A stretch of 64,000 nucleotides of DNA from assembly GCA_011634665.1 (NCBI GenBank), contig WAEK01000008.1:241501-305500 (forward strand), in the 5' to 3' direction. Under the pieces are notes generated by a model that worked only from the letters and a program-made list of their open reading frames with translations, had not been told where the DNA came from and did not search any database. Source of the DNA: Mortierella sp. BCC40632 (Eukaryota > Mortierellomycota > Mortierellomycetes > Mortierellales > Mortierellaceae). How positions within the stretch are numbered: the stretch's first letter is position 1; each line of letters opens with the position of its first letter. This document shows, in pieces, positions 39,370 to 49,152 of this stretch. The translations under genes and the position numbers were made by a program.

Positions 39370-39897
39370 CTAGCCTTCATGTAAGGAAGGCAGTTCTGGT
39401 GTGGTTCTTCGGTTATTTGTGACAGGAAGGAATGACCACACCTGATCTGGTGTATTTCGAGAGTGTTCTAGAGTAGCCATTGCACTACCTGAAAATGGCT
39501 GAGCAGCAACCAGTGCCAGGCCATTGTAAGAACCAGTAGTTTTGATGACGGACTTGCCATTGCCCGACTGGTCCAATACCCATCTGCGTGGCTCTGGCAA
39601 GAGTGTCAAAGTCGCACCTGGCTGAACTAGGCCCTCAAAAGAGAGAAAAAGATTGGAGCGTACGTTGCTGATATTGTATTGCTTGCCTCCTGCGGGGATG
39701 ACATGCCAATGCTGCATATCTGAATGAAAATCCCAAGGAAGGAGAGAAGTCCCTGTTTGGGAATCACCAGTTACGCTTTCGGTAAGATAATGATCTTCAA
39801 GACAAAGTTTGTAGATTCCTTCCTCGAAAGGGAGCGCTGCACAGACTTGAGTCACCACCACCAAGAGAGCTACGAGAAGAGTCGTGGAGTGAGCCAT
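39370..39897 (-). CDS. Array copy B: predicted secreted beta-trefoil protein (I66-inhibitor-like)
   Basis: The 175-residue protein has an N-terminal signal peptide (MAHSTTLLVALLVVVTQVCA) and three repeats of the pattern hydrophobic strand - Gln-x-Trp - strand, such as MQHWHVIPAGGKQYNISNV, PRRWVLDQSGNGKSVI and DQVWSFLPV. This layout resembles fungal beta-trefoils of the I66 serine-protease-inhibitor (cospin) or ricin-B type; secretion is inferred from the signal peptide. The ATG at 39897 is chosen over an upstream one because it aligns with the other copies and a TATA box lies about 120 bp before it. The C-terminus differs: after PVTNN the frame shifts relative to copy D, apparently through a 2-nt loss, so the conserved tail is replaced by a short unrelated one ending LPSLHEG. 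The expected tail is still legible in another frame. The core domain is complete, so the gene may be functional. Confidence 0.7.
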   Translation of the reverse strand: MAHSTTLLVALLVVVTQVCAALPFEEGIYKLCLEDHYLTESVTGDSQTGTSLLPWDFHSDMQHWHVIPAGGKQYNISNVRSNLFLSFEGLVQPGATLTLLPEPRRWVLDQSGNGKSVIKTTGSYNGLALVAAQPFSGSAMATLEHSRNTPDQVWSFLPVTNNRRTTPELPSLHEG

Positions 39898-40015
39898 CTT
39901 GACCTGTGTATTGGAGATGACTTGTGTATTTGAATGTGTATTGGAGGGGGAGGGGGGTGACTGGAGCGGTTGGAAGGGATAGAGAGGATAAAGAAGCATG
40001 TAAACGAGATCCCAT

Positions 40016-40024
40016 CCTTTTATA
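40016..40024 (-). promoter_or_regulatory. TATA box of array copy B
   Basis: TATAAAAGG on the minus strand, about 120 bp upstream of the start codon at 39897. The surrounding TTGTGAACAAGTATAAA is identical to that of copy D. Confidence 0.65.
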
Positions 40025-40199
40025 CTTGTTCACAAGCTTCACTCTCTATTTCCCTTCCCCCAACAACAATTTAAACTTTTCTTTTCGTGTTCACAGCCGA
40101 ATGGGAAAGCCCAGCTGTGAGGACTCAATATAGGCATTTCATGCATGCCAGCTTACCAATGAAGTGAAAGACTTTGATCTAGAGTCGATCTCCATTTAC

Positions 40200-40310
40200 T
40201 TTGGCCAGATTCGCTTGGCCTCATTAGTCCCAAGATAACTACAGGCGTTCTCTTGCGCAAAAGTGAGTCGCTGTAAACCCGTAGATGATAAAACTGGATG
40301 TAGAAAATAA
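40200..40310. repeat. Conserved upstream module, copy 2
   Basis: CATTAGTCCcaagATAACTACAGGCG and the following ~80 bp match the modules upstream of copies A and D. A later piece at about 40790-40845 (TCTGTCCCATGATACGGGTG) also matches 44787-44842, upstream of copy D. Confidence 0.65.
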
Positions 40311-41145
40311 GCTAGATGCTGGTTCGCTGGAGTGATAGTATCTCTCAAACGAACGGGATTATGATTCACCAGCTCGTTTCGTCCCATCTCGTCCGATAGA
40401 GAACGTTCACTTTTTATCCCATTGTTCATTCGACTTTGAGTGTTCCTCATTGGGAGGGGGGACGACTGCGGATATCCCATGACTACTCAATCAGTTTCAT
40501 GCTCTTGTTGTCTATTTCCTTTTTCGAACCAACAGTATGCCATGGCGAGTGCGTGTGGGTTTCCGTGACGCCATAAGGGGAAGGCGAAAAGACTGAGCAT
40601 CAGCCGAAATTGACTCTGGTTACCACCGCTCTTGAGTGGGTCTGGTGACGAAAAGCGTAGCACAGAAGTTTCTTGTAAACGAACTCCAATGGCAGACATT
40701 CAAAGTCAATTGGGCCATCTCTCAAAACTCGAACACCAAGGATAACAAACTGAGATAGAACACTGGTGTTCTCATCATTGAATGTACCACCGTCTCTGTC
40801 CCATGATACGGGTGCCTTCCATTGACAGCTGCGATGGCATTCGGTATCTCATATCAAGACTATATATGTGCTTTGCGTGCGCTCCTCCTCCTGCTGGCTC
40901 CTGTCATGGATCCAAGAAAGGATCACTAGTACTAGAGAATAGGAACAAAATTCTTTCTATCGAATGTTTTTCTTAGGAGTCTGCTCCTAGCCTCACCCTC
41001 ACCCCTTCATCGAGTCTTAGATCGCGACTTCTTGCATCAGTTTGATATTGTCCTGACTTAATTCAAATATAAAACGAAAAGATTCAGCACTAAACACTTC
41101 TCAGTTCACCGAGATTGCGACTTTAGGGGGGTGGTCCCTTATCAA

Positions 41146-41686
41146 CTAGTAGCAAAGACTAGCCTTCTTGTAGGGAAGGCGGTACTGGCGTGGCTCCTCG
41201 TTGAGTTCCTCGATAGGTGGGAATGACCAAATCTGATCCTGAGTCTTTCAATTGAATTCAAGAACAGCTCGAAGAGGCCAAACGACGGCTGGTGATTGAG
41301 TGACAGCGAAGGATTTACCATTGAATGTACTGACAGTTTCAATGAAGTACTTTTCTGGTGCCGACATACTCAACTTTCATTTGGTCGCCACCACCGACAG
41401 TATCAAACGAGCGCCTGAACTGACTCAGCCATTGGAAGCAAGAAAAAAGTTGGATTCTAAATTATGGAGAGTGAATCCATCTGTGACTCCAAGGGGTTCA
41501 GCAAGCCACTGCTGCTTCTTCGAGTCGCCTTGCCTAGGAAGGAGAGCAACCCCATTATCTCTAATCATCGGTAAGAAAAAGATTGTCGGCTTCAATCCCA
41601 AAACCCAGTCCTGGGAAATGGAAGGCCGAACAGACTTGTAGGATATCCACCAAGAGCCCGGTGAGTAGAACCGTGGAGCGAGCCAT
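41146..41686 (-). pseudogene. Array copy C: secreted beta-trefoil protein, frameshifted and with stops
   Basis: It starts MARSTVLLTGLL, matching the family signal peptide, and ends EEPRQYRLPYKKASLCY, matching the family tail. In between there is a 1-nt frameshift near residue 42 and several stops (TAG/TAA at the shift, then three TGA codons). Segments such as DSKKQQWLAEPLGVTDG and TLHNLESNFFLASNG resemble copy E rather than B or D, so C belongs to the E subfamily. The total of 541 bp (3n+1) agrees with a single net indel. A TATA-like element remains upstream at 41823-41829. Confidence 0.85.
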
Positions 41687-41822
41687 CTTGGTTGAACGGG
41701 GGCTTGGGGATGAATTGGTGTTGTTAGTGTAGTTGGTGAAGACTGTTGGAGAGGTGGAAGGGGTAGAGGCAGAGGAGATGGAGGATCAATTTGAGTGGGG
41801 TATGAGCGTAAGAGATATTCCT

Positions 41823-41829
41823 CTTTATA
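41823..41829 (-). promoter_or_regulatory. TATA-like element of pseudogene C
   Basis: TATAAAG on the minus strand, about 137 bp upstream of the former start, in the context GAACAGGTATAAAG, similar to copies B and D. The promoter seems better preserved than the coding region. Confidence 0.5.
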
Positions 41830-43221
41830 CCTGTTCGTCTTCTCCCTCTTTATCCCCAACAACTGGGGCCACTCTGTGCTGTTTTCTTTTGTTCGCATCA
41901 AAACACAGATCGGCGCCATATTCTTTTCTCTTTGACCAGAGGATTGTGTGGGAAGCTCGTTTGGAAGGATCGGTGTGGAAATAGGAAGGCAAACTGACGC
42001 ATGATCTACAAGAACCACACGCGCAACTGTGCACGGAAACCCTGCAATGGGGGGACAATTCTCCAATGTACTGGAGACTCGACACAAGCTGATCTGCTCC
42101 TTTCGATACTTAAGCAAACCTTACAAATCTCTCATGCAAAATTGGCACGTTGTTGCAGCCCATTAATCGAACCCCTGCCATCGCTTAGTATGCTCCAAAG
42201 TATCTTGTCAGTACGAGTGAATAGCCCGGTAGTCAAGTCATTCACCACCACAAAATGATACCGTTGGGGCATACTCAGCCTATTCCTTGCTCTCTCATTC
42301 CACAAGCCTCGGAAGTCCTAGGGTTTGGAATCAGAGTTAGTCTATCTTTGGAGCTGTTTGTAAATTTGGGGATTTTTTAATCTATTTCTTCCCTTTTTGA
42401 AAGGTGAGGCAAACCTCATGCGACGAACGACTAAGTGTTCTCGATCGAGACGACATCGCAGGCTATATTCTGATCATGGAAAGGTCAAAAATAGTGTTTG
42501 CACTCCAAGATAGAAATACAAACAAGGGCTACATATATCTCTAGGACTACTCGAAGAATGAATATAGGCAGGTCTGCTTCACACTGTAGACAATTATCCC
42601 ACACAATGCAGATTGTCGGAAGCAGAATGTCTTAGAGAACAAAAATAAATAAGCCTTCTGCCTTGACTCAAGTCTCCAGATAAGTCTGATCTGTCATAGG
42701 TACTGTTAGAGAGTCGAAGTGGCAGTAGGAGGGGTGTAAGTCTTGAATTTAACACAGAGTACCCTGGAACTGGATCATTACCAAGTTCCGATAGAAGAAC
42801 CTTCCAAGGGAACATCAGGATGACAACTTTCTATCTCTCTATCTCTGTTCTCTTACTTTAAAAATCCATTTTCTTCAGAAATAGCGAATAGCTGTGTTAT
42901 TGAAGGCCTGAAAGTCCACTCCCGAATATGCCTCTCTCATCGAAGCACACAAAAAATGACAAAGGAGATCAGGAGGGAACTCATGCATGGGATTGCAGGG
43001 GCAAGATTCTTGTTGTTGACTATCATTCCTCATGGTCCAAATGTCCTGATTCCATCTCTAATCGCTGGCACTTCTTCTTCATTGACAATGCCATACATCA
43101 CAGTTTCTTGTTGATTCAATGGAGATTGTCCTGGTTTATTCCAAGCTGGAAAGAAAAAAGCACTAGACAAAACACTCTTGGCCCATTGGAACAGAATCTA
43201 CAGAGGATAATCAGCTATCCA

Positions 43222-43758
43222 CTAGTAGCAAAGACCGGCCTTCTTATAGGGGAGACGGTGCTGGCGTGGCTCTTCATAGTAGTTTGTGACAGGAAGGAAT
43301 GACCACACCTGCTCATCAGTCTTTTGAGGGTAATCAAGAACAAGCGTTGTAGCGCCCTCGGATGGCTGAGTAGCAACCAGAGCCTGGCCTTTGTAATGTC
43401 CTGTGGTCTCGATGACGGACTTGCCACTGCCAAACCGGTTCAGCACCCATACGAGTGGCTCTGACGAGAGTGTCAAATACGTGTCTGGTCGTACTTCGTT
43501 CTCCAAAGAGAGATAAAGCCTGGAACGCACGTTGCTGATAACGAATTGGTTGCCTCCTACGGAGACAACATGCCAACGCTGCGTCTCTGAGCGGTAATCC
43601 CAAGGAAGTAGAGAAGCCTCTCCTGGGGATTCTTCGCTGTCGGTAAGATAATATCCATTGAGACGAAGCTCGTAGACCCCTTCCTGGAAATAGAAGGCGG
43701 CACAGACTTGAACGATAACTGCCAAGAGAGCAACGAGAAGAGTCGTGGAGCGAACCAT
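43222..43758 (-). CDS. Array copy D: predicted secreted beta-trefoil protein (I66-inhibitor-like)
   Basis: The 178-residue protein is the cleanest member of the array. The signal peptide (residues 1 to about 22, cleavage near VCA-AF) is followed by a domain of about 135 residues with three Gln/Val-x-Trp repeats: TQRWHVVSVGGNQFVISNV, EPLVWVLNRFGSGKSVI and DEQVWSFLPV. The conserved tail PRQHRLPYKKAGLCY closes it. The repeat pattern is that of a beta-trefoil, as in fungal I66 protease inhibitors (cospin type) and ricin-B lectins. The mature chain has only one Cys, near the end, so it is not a disulfide-rich effector. Inhibitor activity, sugar binding or some other role cannot be told apart here. 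The start at 43758 matches the other copies, and a TATA box lies about 115 bp upstream. The single-exon structure is shared by all copies. Confidence 0.78.
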   Translation of the reverse strand: MVRSTTLLVALLAVIVQVCAAFYFQEGVYELRLNGYYLTDSEESPGEASLLPWDYRSETQRWHVVSVGGNQFVISNVRSRLYLSLENEVRPDTYLTLSSEPLVWVLNRFGSGKSVIETTGHYKGQALVATQPSEGATTLVLDYPQKTDEQVWSFLPVTNYYEEPRQHRLPYKKAGLCY

Positions 43759-43867
43759 CTTGCTTGATCGGAGACCTGTGGATGTGTGCGTGTGTGTATG
43801 TGTGTATGGAGGTGGCTGGTATGGTTGGAAGAGGCGGGGAATAAAGTGATATATGGACAAGATCTCA

Positions 43868-43876
43868 TTATTTATA
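43868..43876 (-). promoter_or_regulatory. TATA box of array copy D
   Basis: TATAAATAA on the minus strand, about 115 bp upstream of the ATG, preceded by TTGTGAACAAG exactly as in copy B. Confidence 0.65.
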
Positions 43877-44164
43877 CTTGTTCACAAACTCTACTCTATC
43901 CCCCAACAATCAGAACTCCTCGGACCTATTTTTTTTTTTTTTTTTTCGTGTTCACATCCAAAGCACTTCTGTCCACCCTTTGCTGTCTTCCTTGATAGGA
44001 GTATTTGTGTGGACAACTCAAATGGGAAAGAAGAAGAATGCCTGGCGTTATGACAAAGTCCAAACCAACTGTGAGGAGGTCAATGCGTGCATCTCATGCA
44101 TGTCAGCTTACCAATGAACTGGGAGACTTGACTAGGAATCGATCTCCATTTCTGTTGCCCGATG

Positions 44165-44566
44165 CGTTTGGGCCCATTAGTCCAAAGACAACCACGGGCG
44201 TTTTCCCGCACAAAGTGGGTTGCTTTAGACCCGTGATGATGAAATTGGATGCAGGAATGGGCTAAGTGCTGGTTAACTGGAGTGATAGTCTTTGGTCAGT
44301 GTTTTTTTTCTTTCTTTCTTTCTTTCTTTTCTTTTCTTTTTTATTCCAACGAACGGGACTTTGGTTCAACAGCCCGTTTTCGTCCCGTCCCACTCGATAA
44401 GGAACTCTCAATCTTTAGTAAAGGATTGCGCTAGCTTTCGTGTTCATCTCTCCAAACTCGTACGCCAAGGATAGTACACAGGCTGCTAGTTGTTTTCTCC
44501 GTGACCGAGTAATAGTCATAGTAAAGGCCAATCATCCTGCACGGTTGACTTGTTACTCGGCAAGCT

Positions 44567-44599
<33 letters not shown>

Positions 44600-44690
44600 T
44601 TCAAGATCATGCGTTGAGGCGTCTGTGTTTACTTCTGCTGTTTCTGTTAGCACCCAAGGAGCTTGACTATGTGGCCAAAAAAAAAAAAAA
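44165..44690. repeat. Conserved upstream module, copy 3
   Basis: It matches the module upstream of copies A and B: CATTAGTCCaaAGACAACCAC, GATGATGAAATTGGATGCAG, GTTTTCTCCGTGACCGAGTAAT and GCTTGACTATGTGG. Poly-T and CTTT runs (44309-44340, 44572-44597) have expanded inside it, so it is longer than copy 1. Confidence 0.65.
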
Positions 44691-45214
44691 AAGGACCTTC
44701 CTAGTCATTGGTCTATTTATCATCAAAACTACAGCCAAGGATAGCAAGCTGCAATAGAATACTAGTGTTTTCACAGTTGAGTGCAGCACCATCTCTGTCC
44801 CCTGGCACGGGTGCCCTCCATTGGCAGTTGTGATGGCATTTGGAGCACTTCGCTAGGGATAAATGGTAAGAGCGATTGTCATCATCAAGCAGAGATAAAA
44901 GTTGGAGTGAAAAAGGCATGTCTGGACAGTCATTCCAGGGTCCAGGGACCTAGCTCATTTTTATGAAGGAAATTAACGGTCGGCGAGTTTACGCGTGGTC
45001 TACAAGAGGACAAGGATTGACATTTATTCTGGTCCTGAAATGCTGGTACAGAGGTGTAAAAATGCTGACTACGGAACAACTGCAGACCGTGTAAAAACAC
45101 TCTACCCCGTCCTGCAGGTAGTCAACTTTAACTTAAATGCTGCCCATTGTAGGTGTAATTTGCGTGCGCTGTCTCGCCTACTGATTATTCCTATCATGGA
45201 TCTGAGAGTTCACG

Positions 45215-45385
45215 ATGGGAGCCTTTGATCCGACACAGATTGTCATAAAAAGCCAGCTTTACCTTTTACTGGCTGAACTGACCTAAGGGTCGGCCTGTGG
45301 GTGGGACAACAGGTTTGTCTCTGTATCTATTGACATAGTCATACATCCCAGCTACTTGTAGATTCAATGGATATTACTCTGGACG
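45215..45385. repeat. Array 3'-flank repeat R1, without a coding copy
   Basis: About 170 bp resembling 46338-46505 (R2), the 3' flank of copy E. Shared landmarks are TTTACC followed by TGGCTGAA, GGTGGGACAACAGG, TTGACATAG.CATACA and CAGCTACTTGTAG. In every other copy this flank leads into a trefoil C-terminus; here it runs into an unrelated ORF. Confidence 0.7.
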
Positions 45386-45418
45386 ATTTGGCTGAGACAT
45401 CGTCTCAATATTCAGAAT

Positions 45419-45922
45419 TCAACTACGCTGTAGTGCTGCTAGTGTAGGCTGGATGTTAAGATCAACAACAAGGATATTATGCGCTCGAGGAATGTCGAGT
45501 CGGTCGCCGATCTCAAGTAGTTTTGTGGCGCTTACAGGTCTGCTTAGTATCCTAGTACGTCCGAAACAGCTTTGAAAATATTGCGAGGTTTCCATCTTGT
45601 CATCAGTAGCCTGAACCGGTGCCGCCGTCCAGAATTGCTCTCTTTCTGTTACACCTTGCCTCCATTCCTTATTTAATCTGGAATACTTTTGCTCAAGCAT
45701 AACGCGTCCGCTATTCTGCAATGCCGGCAAGACCATGGTCCTCCAATCTGAATCACACTCACGCTTATCTCCAGAACGCGTAGTGCGAAGCTTTAAGTAA
45801 TCCAGATATCTGATGTCGTGAGGTCGCTTCAAGTTCTTAAAGTAGTCTGCACCAGGAACATACGCGAAAACCGAAGTCCAAGGTTCTCGATCGCCACCGC
45901 TCCTGGGAAGATTTGTTGCCAT
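45419..45922 (-). CDS. Hypothetical protein, 167 residues, inserted within the array
   Basis: This is an uninterrupted frame with a balanced, non-repetitive composition, starting MATNLPRSGGDREPWTSVFA and ending NIQPTLAALQRS. It has no signal peptide or membrane segment and no motif I recognise. The mixed charged/aromatic content (KLRTTRSGDKRECDSDWR, RLNKEWRQGVTEREQFW) looks like real protein rather than chance. It sits exactly where a trefoil copy would be expected, between array flank repeats R1 and R2, so it may be an inserted gene, a captured gene fragment or the coding part of a small mobile element. No terminal inverted repeats were found by eye. Neither expression nor completeness can be judged. 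Confidence 0.5.
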   Translation of the reverse strand: MATNLPRSGGDREPWTSVFAYVPGADYFKNLKRPHDIRYLDYLKLRTTRSGDKRECDSDWRTMVLPALQNSGRVMLEQKYSRLNKEWRQGVTEREQFWTAAPVQATDDKMETSQYFQSCFGRTRILSRPVSATKLLEIGDRLDIPRAHNILVVDLNIQPTLAALQRS

Positions 45923-46204
45923 CGTTCTCTAAACAAAAGATGAAGCAAAAGCCGGAGACTAAATATGTCAGTGGTTCACAAAACACCAATTTCATTACAC
46001 CAATACAGGAGGAGTAGCTGAAGACTTTTACTCATTGACATCCTTTGCCAAAGGGGCCCCAATTGAATCCGCTCCATGGAAGGTCTAGGACATTGACATT
46101 CATAAAATAGTGTGTGGCCATTGCCTTACATCCGCGGAGTCTCCCTAGCGCGTTCTAACACAGTTTCATTAGTAAGAACAAGATGTTACTTGCCTTCTAC
46201 ATTA

Positions 46205-46219
46205 TGTGTGTGTGTGTGT

Positions 46220-46262
<43 letters not shown>
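46205..46262. repeat. TG/GA compound microsatellite
   Basis: A short TG run passes into (GA)n of about 40 bp, between the orphan ORF and flank repeat R2. Confidence 0.9.
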
Positions 46263-46267
<5 letters not shown>

Positions 46268-46337
46268 CAATGAGAGGAGTGAAGGGAGAGGAACAAAAGT
46301 CCAGCCTTTTGTGCACGTGCTGCATGCGACGTCCCTC

Positions 46338-46505
46338 CTCTGGGAGCTTTTAACTTGACACAGCTCGTCTTAAAAAAAACTGCCTTTACCTATTCCTGGC
46401 TGAAATGGCCTACGGGTGAGCCTATCGGTGGGACAACAGGCGCGTCCCTACCCCTATTGACATAGCCATACACCACAGCTACTTGTAGCTTCAAGGATTA
46501 TTATC
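46338..46505. repeat. Array 3'-flank repeat R2
   Basis: The 3' flank of copy E, directly repeated at 45215-45385. The two bracket about 950 bp containing the orphan ORF and a microsatellite. Confidence 0.7.
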
Positions 46506-46595
46506 CTGGTCTATTCCTAGTCGAGAAGAAAAGATACGGGACCAATTACTCTTGGTCCACTGAGATCGCGACTTTAGAGGATGGTTTCCTATGAA

Positions 46596-47150
46596 CTATT
46601 GACAAAGAAGGCCATCTTTATTGTAGGAGAGGCGGTACTGGTGTGACTCCTCATAAAACTCATTGACAGGTCGGAATAACCATTGCTGGTCCGGAGTCTT
46701 TCGAAGGGTATCAAGAACAATACGACGAGGCCATCTACCATCTGACAACGAGGTAGCTACGAGAACTGTGCCTGGGACTTGATCCAGAGTCACAATGGAG
46801 AACTTTCCATCTCCTGCTGGAGCCAGCCTCCATGAACATGGCTTTGACACGAGTACCAAAGGTTTGCCTGGTCGCAGCTTACCCTCGAAAGAAAGATATA
46901 GCTTGGAATCTGCGTTGCGGATAGTCACTCCTTGATCAGTTCTCGAGGGGACAACAATCCATCGCTGCTTCTTCACTGATCTGCCTTCCTGAGGAAGGAG
47001 AACAGCCTCTACTTGAGGTCCTCGACTGAATTCGGTAAGAAGAAATCCACCGAGTACAATCTCAAAGGTTCTTTCATTGATATGTAAGGCAGCGCAAACA
47101 TGAATGATGGCTACCAAGAGGGCGATAAGAAGAGTCGTGGAGCGAGCCAT
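46596..47150 (-). CDS. Array copy E: predicted secreted beta-trefoil protein, divergent subfamily
   Basis: 184 residues with signal peptide MARSTTLLIALLVAIIHVCA. The domain keeps the trefoil pattern (KKQRWIVVPSRTDQGVTIRN, PCSWRLAPAGDGKFSIV, DQQWLFRPV) and a variant tail (ESHQYRLSYNKDGLLCQ). It differs strongly from B and D but shares KKQ-x-W and TDxG-T-x-x-N signatures with pseudogene C, and the two also share upstream sequence (GACCAGAG, then TGTGGGAA-CTC-GTTGGAA, then CAGGAACCACAC-like blocks). It is the only open member of the C/E subfamily here. As with copy D, an I66-like inhibitor or lectin role is only suggested by fold pattern and secretion signal. A TATA box lies about 115 bp upstream. 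Confidence 0.75.
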   Translation of the reverse strand: MARSTTLLIALLVAIIHVCAALHINERTFEIVLGGFLLTEFSRGPQVEAVLLPQEGRSVKKQRWIVVPSRTDQGVTIRNADSKLYLSFEGKLRPGKPLVLVSKPCSWRLAPAGDGKFSIVTLDQVPGTVLVATSLSDGRWPRRIVLDTLRKTPDQQWLFRPVNEFYEESHQYRLSYNKDGLLCQ

Positions 47151-47263
47151 CTTGGCAGAGTTGAGACCTGTAGATGAAGGGGAGGGGACAGTGTAGTTGG
47201 CTGAGGTTGATAGAGAAGCAGAAGATGAGGGAAAAGTGAGTGGGAAAACGGATGAAGATCTCT

Positions 47264-47272
47264 TTATTTATA
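47264..47272 (-). promoter_or_regulatory. TATA box of array copy E
   Basis: TATAAATAA on the minus strand, about 115 bp upstream of the ATG at 47150: the same spacing as copies B and D, but a different 5' context (GGTGG). Confidence 0.6.
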
Positions 47273-47419
47273 CCACCTCCCAACAACCAGAGCCCTTTCC
47301 TTGTTCGCATCCCCGAATGCAAGACAAGGGCTTCTGTCTGTTCTCTGTGGCATCTCCTTTGACCAGAGAGGTATGTGGGAAACTCTGTTGGAAAGACGAA
47401 GGGGCAAAGAGCGCATGAT

Positions 47420-49152
47420 TTTCAGGAACCACACTTAGACCACTAAACACTAACAGTGAGGGTCTATGCGTGCATTGTATGCAAGTCAGAAGCGATCCCC
47501 CTTTTTCTCTCTGAATGTGGAGGTCCACTAAAGTCAAGACACTTTCCCACAAGCAGCAAGCAGTCCGTGATGATGAAGTTTGAGGTAGAGAAAAGCCAGG
47601 TGCTAGGTGAGAGAAGGAATGCTCTTGGGCAAAGGTTGTTCATAATTTGCATCTGTGATGTAGTCACAGAACCATCGAGATTTGTTCGTCCCACTTTACA
47701 GATTTCGTGTACCAGTTGGCAACAGTGGAAGTGACAACAGAGAAAAGAGTGGCGGTACAGGTATGACCTCAATTTCCGAGTGTGTGCATTGCTGGCTCCT
47801 TTGCTAGGCATGCTTGATTTTTTTGGTCATGGAAAAAAAAAACTAGTAGCATGCTCTTAAACGCCAACGTTGGATGCTACCTCTATCTACTGCTATAGTT
47901 CTGAAATGCCTCTCTAATGGTCTCAATGTTGGCTACCGTGAGATAGAAACGAGGATAAAGGAGAAAGGCCCTATGAGCATTGTCTCCGCGCATACGTTAA
48001 ACAAGGCGAGGGAATAAGGAGATATAAGAGCGACAAGGATACACGATAATTCCATACATTTATCTTGTCAACCAGGGCTGTTGCACTCGCGACCTCTCCA
48101 TGGGACTCTCAGTGAGCTTATTGGTCCTGATGTCAGGGGCTTTGTGAGCGAGAGTACCTATGCTTTGCAGGCCATGATTATCAAAGAGGTGCCTTTAGTC
48201 GAATGGATCTACATCACAATGGTTGAACAAACAGGGGAAACGACCTTTTAGTGGTTACAGTTCCTCGCTGTAATTTTCCGCTCGGCAACACCATGTACTT
48301 TTCCCTTCTTTTTAATAACAAAAAATGACCAAATGGGGAAAGGAACCATGACGACGTTGCCTTGGATGGTCGACTGGGTAGCTATGGCATGTCAAAAGAG
48401 CTGCAAATGCGGCAGTGCATCTTCCTATTGGAACAACCTTCCAGCAAGCAAACATCTGCGGGGGTATCGGATAAGTTTACGATCTTCCACAACATTTGTC
48501 AAAGGCGTATTCTTTCCAATGTTCTTCTTGAACATGTCTTATTTGGGCTATCTAGCATTAGCGAGTTCTAGGGCTATTCGGGCGCTTTATATTGGGATGG
48601 CTTCTGAAAATAGGCGAAATAGAGGAGCATGCTTAGATGTTGGCACGTTCTAAGAAGCCGGAAGACAGTACGCTCGTAATGCCGATTTTTTCTTTCTTTT
48701 TTCTTGGGAAGGTGGGAGAGGGGGAGGGGAGGGCTTCCGTCCGTTGTACTAGAATCCTATAGGTATGCTAGACAATCTTATTATTCTGAACCGGGCCCAG
48801 TTTCAGTATTTTGAGTGCGGATCAAATAAACCATGGGGGTATCTTGTTTGTGCAGTATGCAGTACACTTGGAGAAGGCAACATATTTGTACGGTAAAATT
48901 GATAGGACGAAAGATAAACTGTTGCCAAAGTAAATGAAGATTACTTCAACCTGTTGCCATGAACAAGTAATCCACACTTTTCTGTAACAGTCAAGTGCAA
49001 GAAAGAAAAGAAAGAAAAAATCGACATGGCTCCAACGATATGTATAGTGAACAAAAAATCTTGATTTTTCATGTCTATCGCTTTGAGAGAATAGCATTTT
49101 CATTTGGTGTGGTCTGGCTACATGCATCTCTCTTGTGTATCTTTTTGCCTGA
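47420..49152. other. Intergenic region after the array
   Basis: The first few hundred bases continue the upstream flank of copy E. The rest is unique sequence with short open frames that lack motifs. A frame of 106 codons at 48333 (+) has no recognisable features and is not called. G-rich runs lie near 48712-48732. Confidence 0.5.

Noticed and set aside
42155..42180. TTCGA-containing element on the minus strand, like a tRNA B box
   Set aside because: Flanking bases do not form a T stem and no A box lies at the right distance.
43758..43860. Upstream in-frame start adding 34 residues to array copy D (similarly in copy B)
   Set aside because: The extension is His/Thr-rich from a CA repeat, would bury the signal peptide, and is not shared by copy E.
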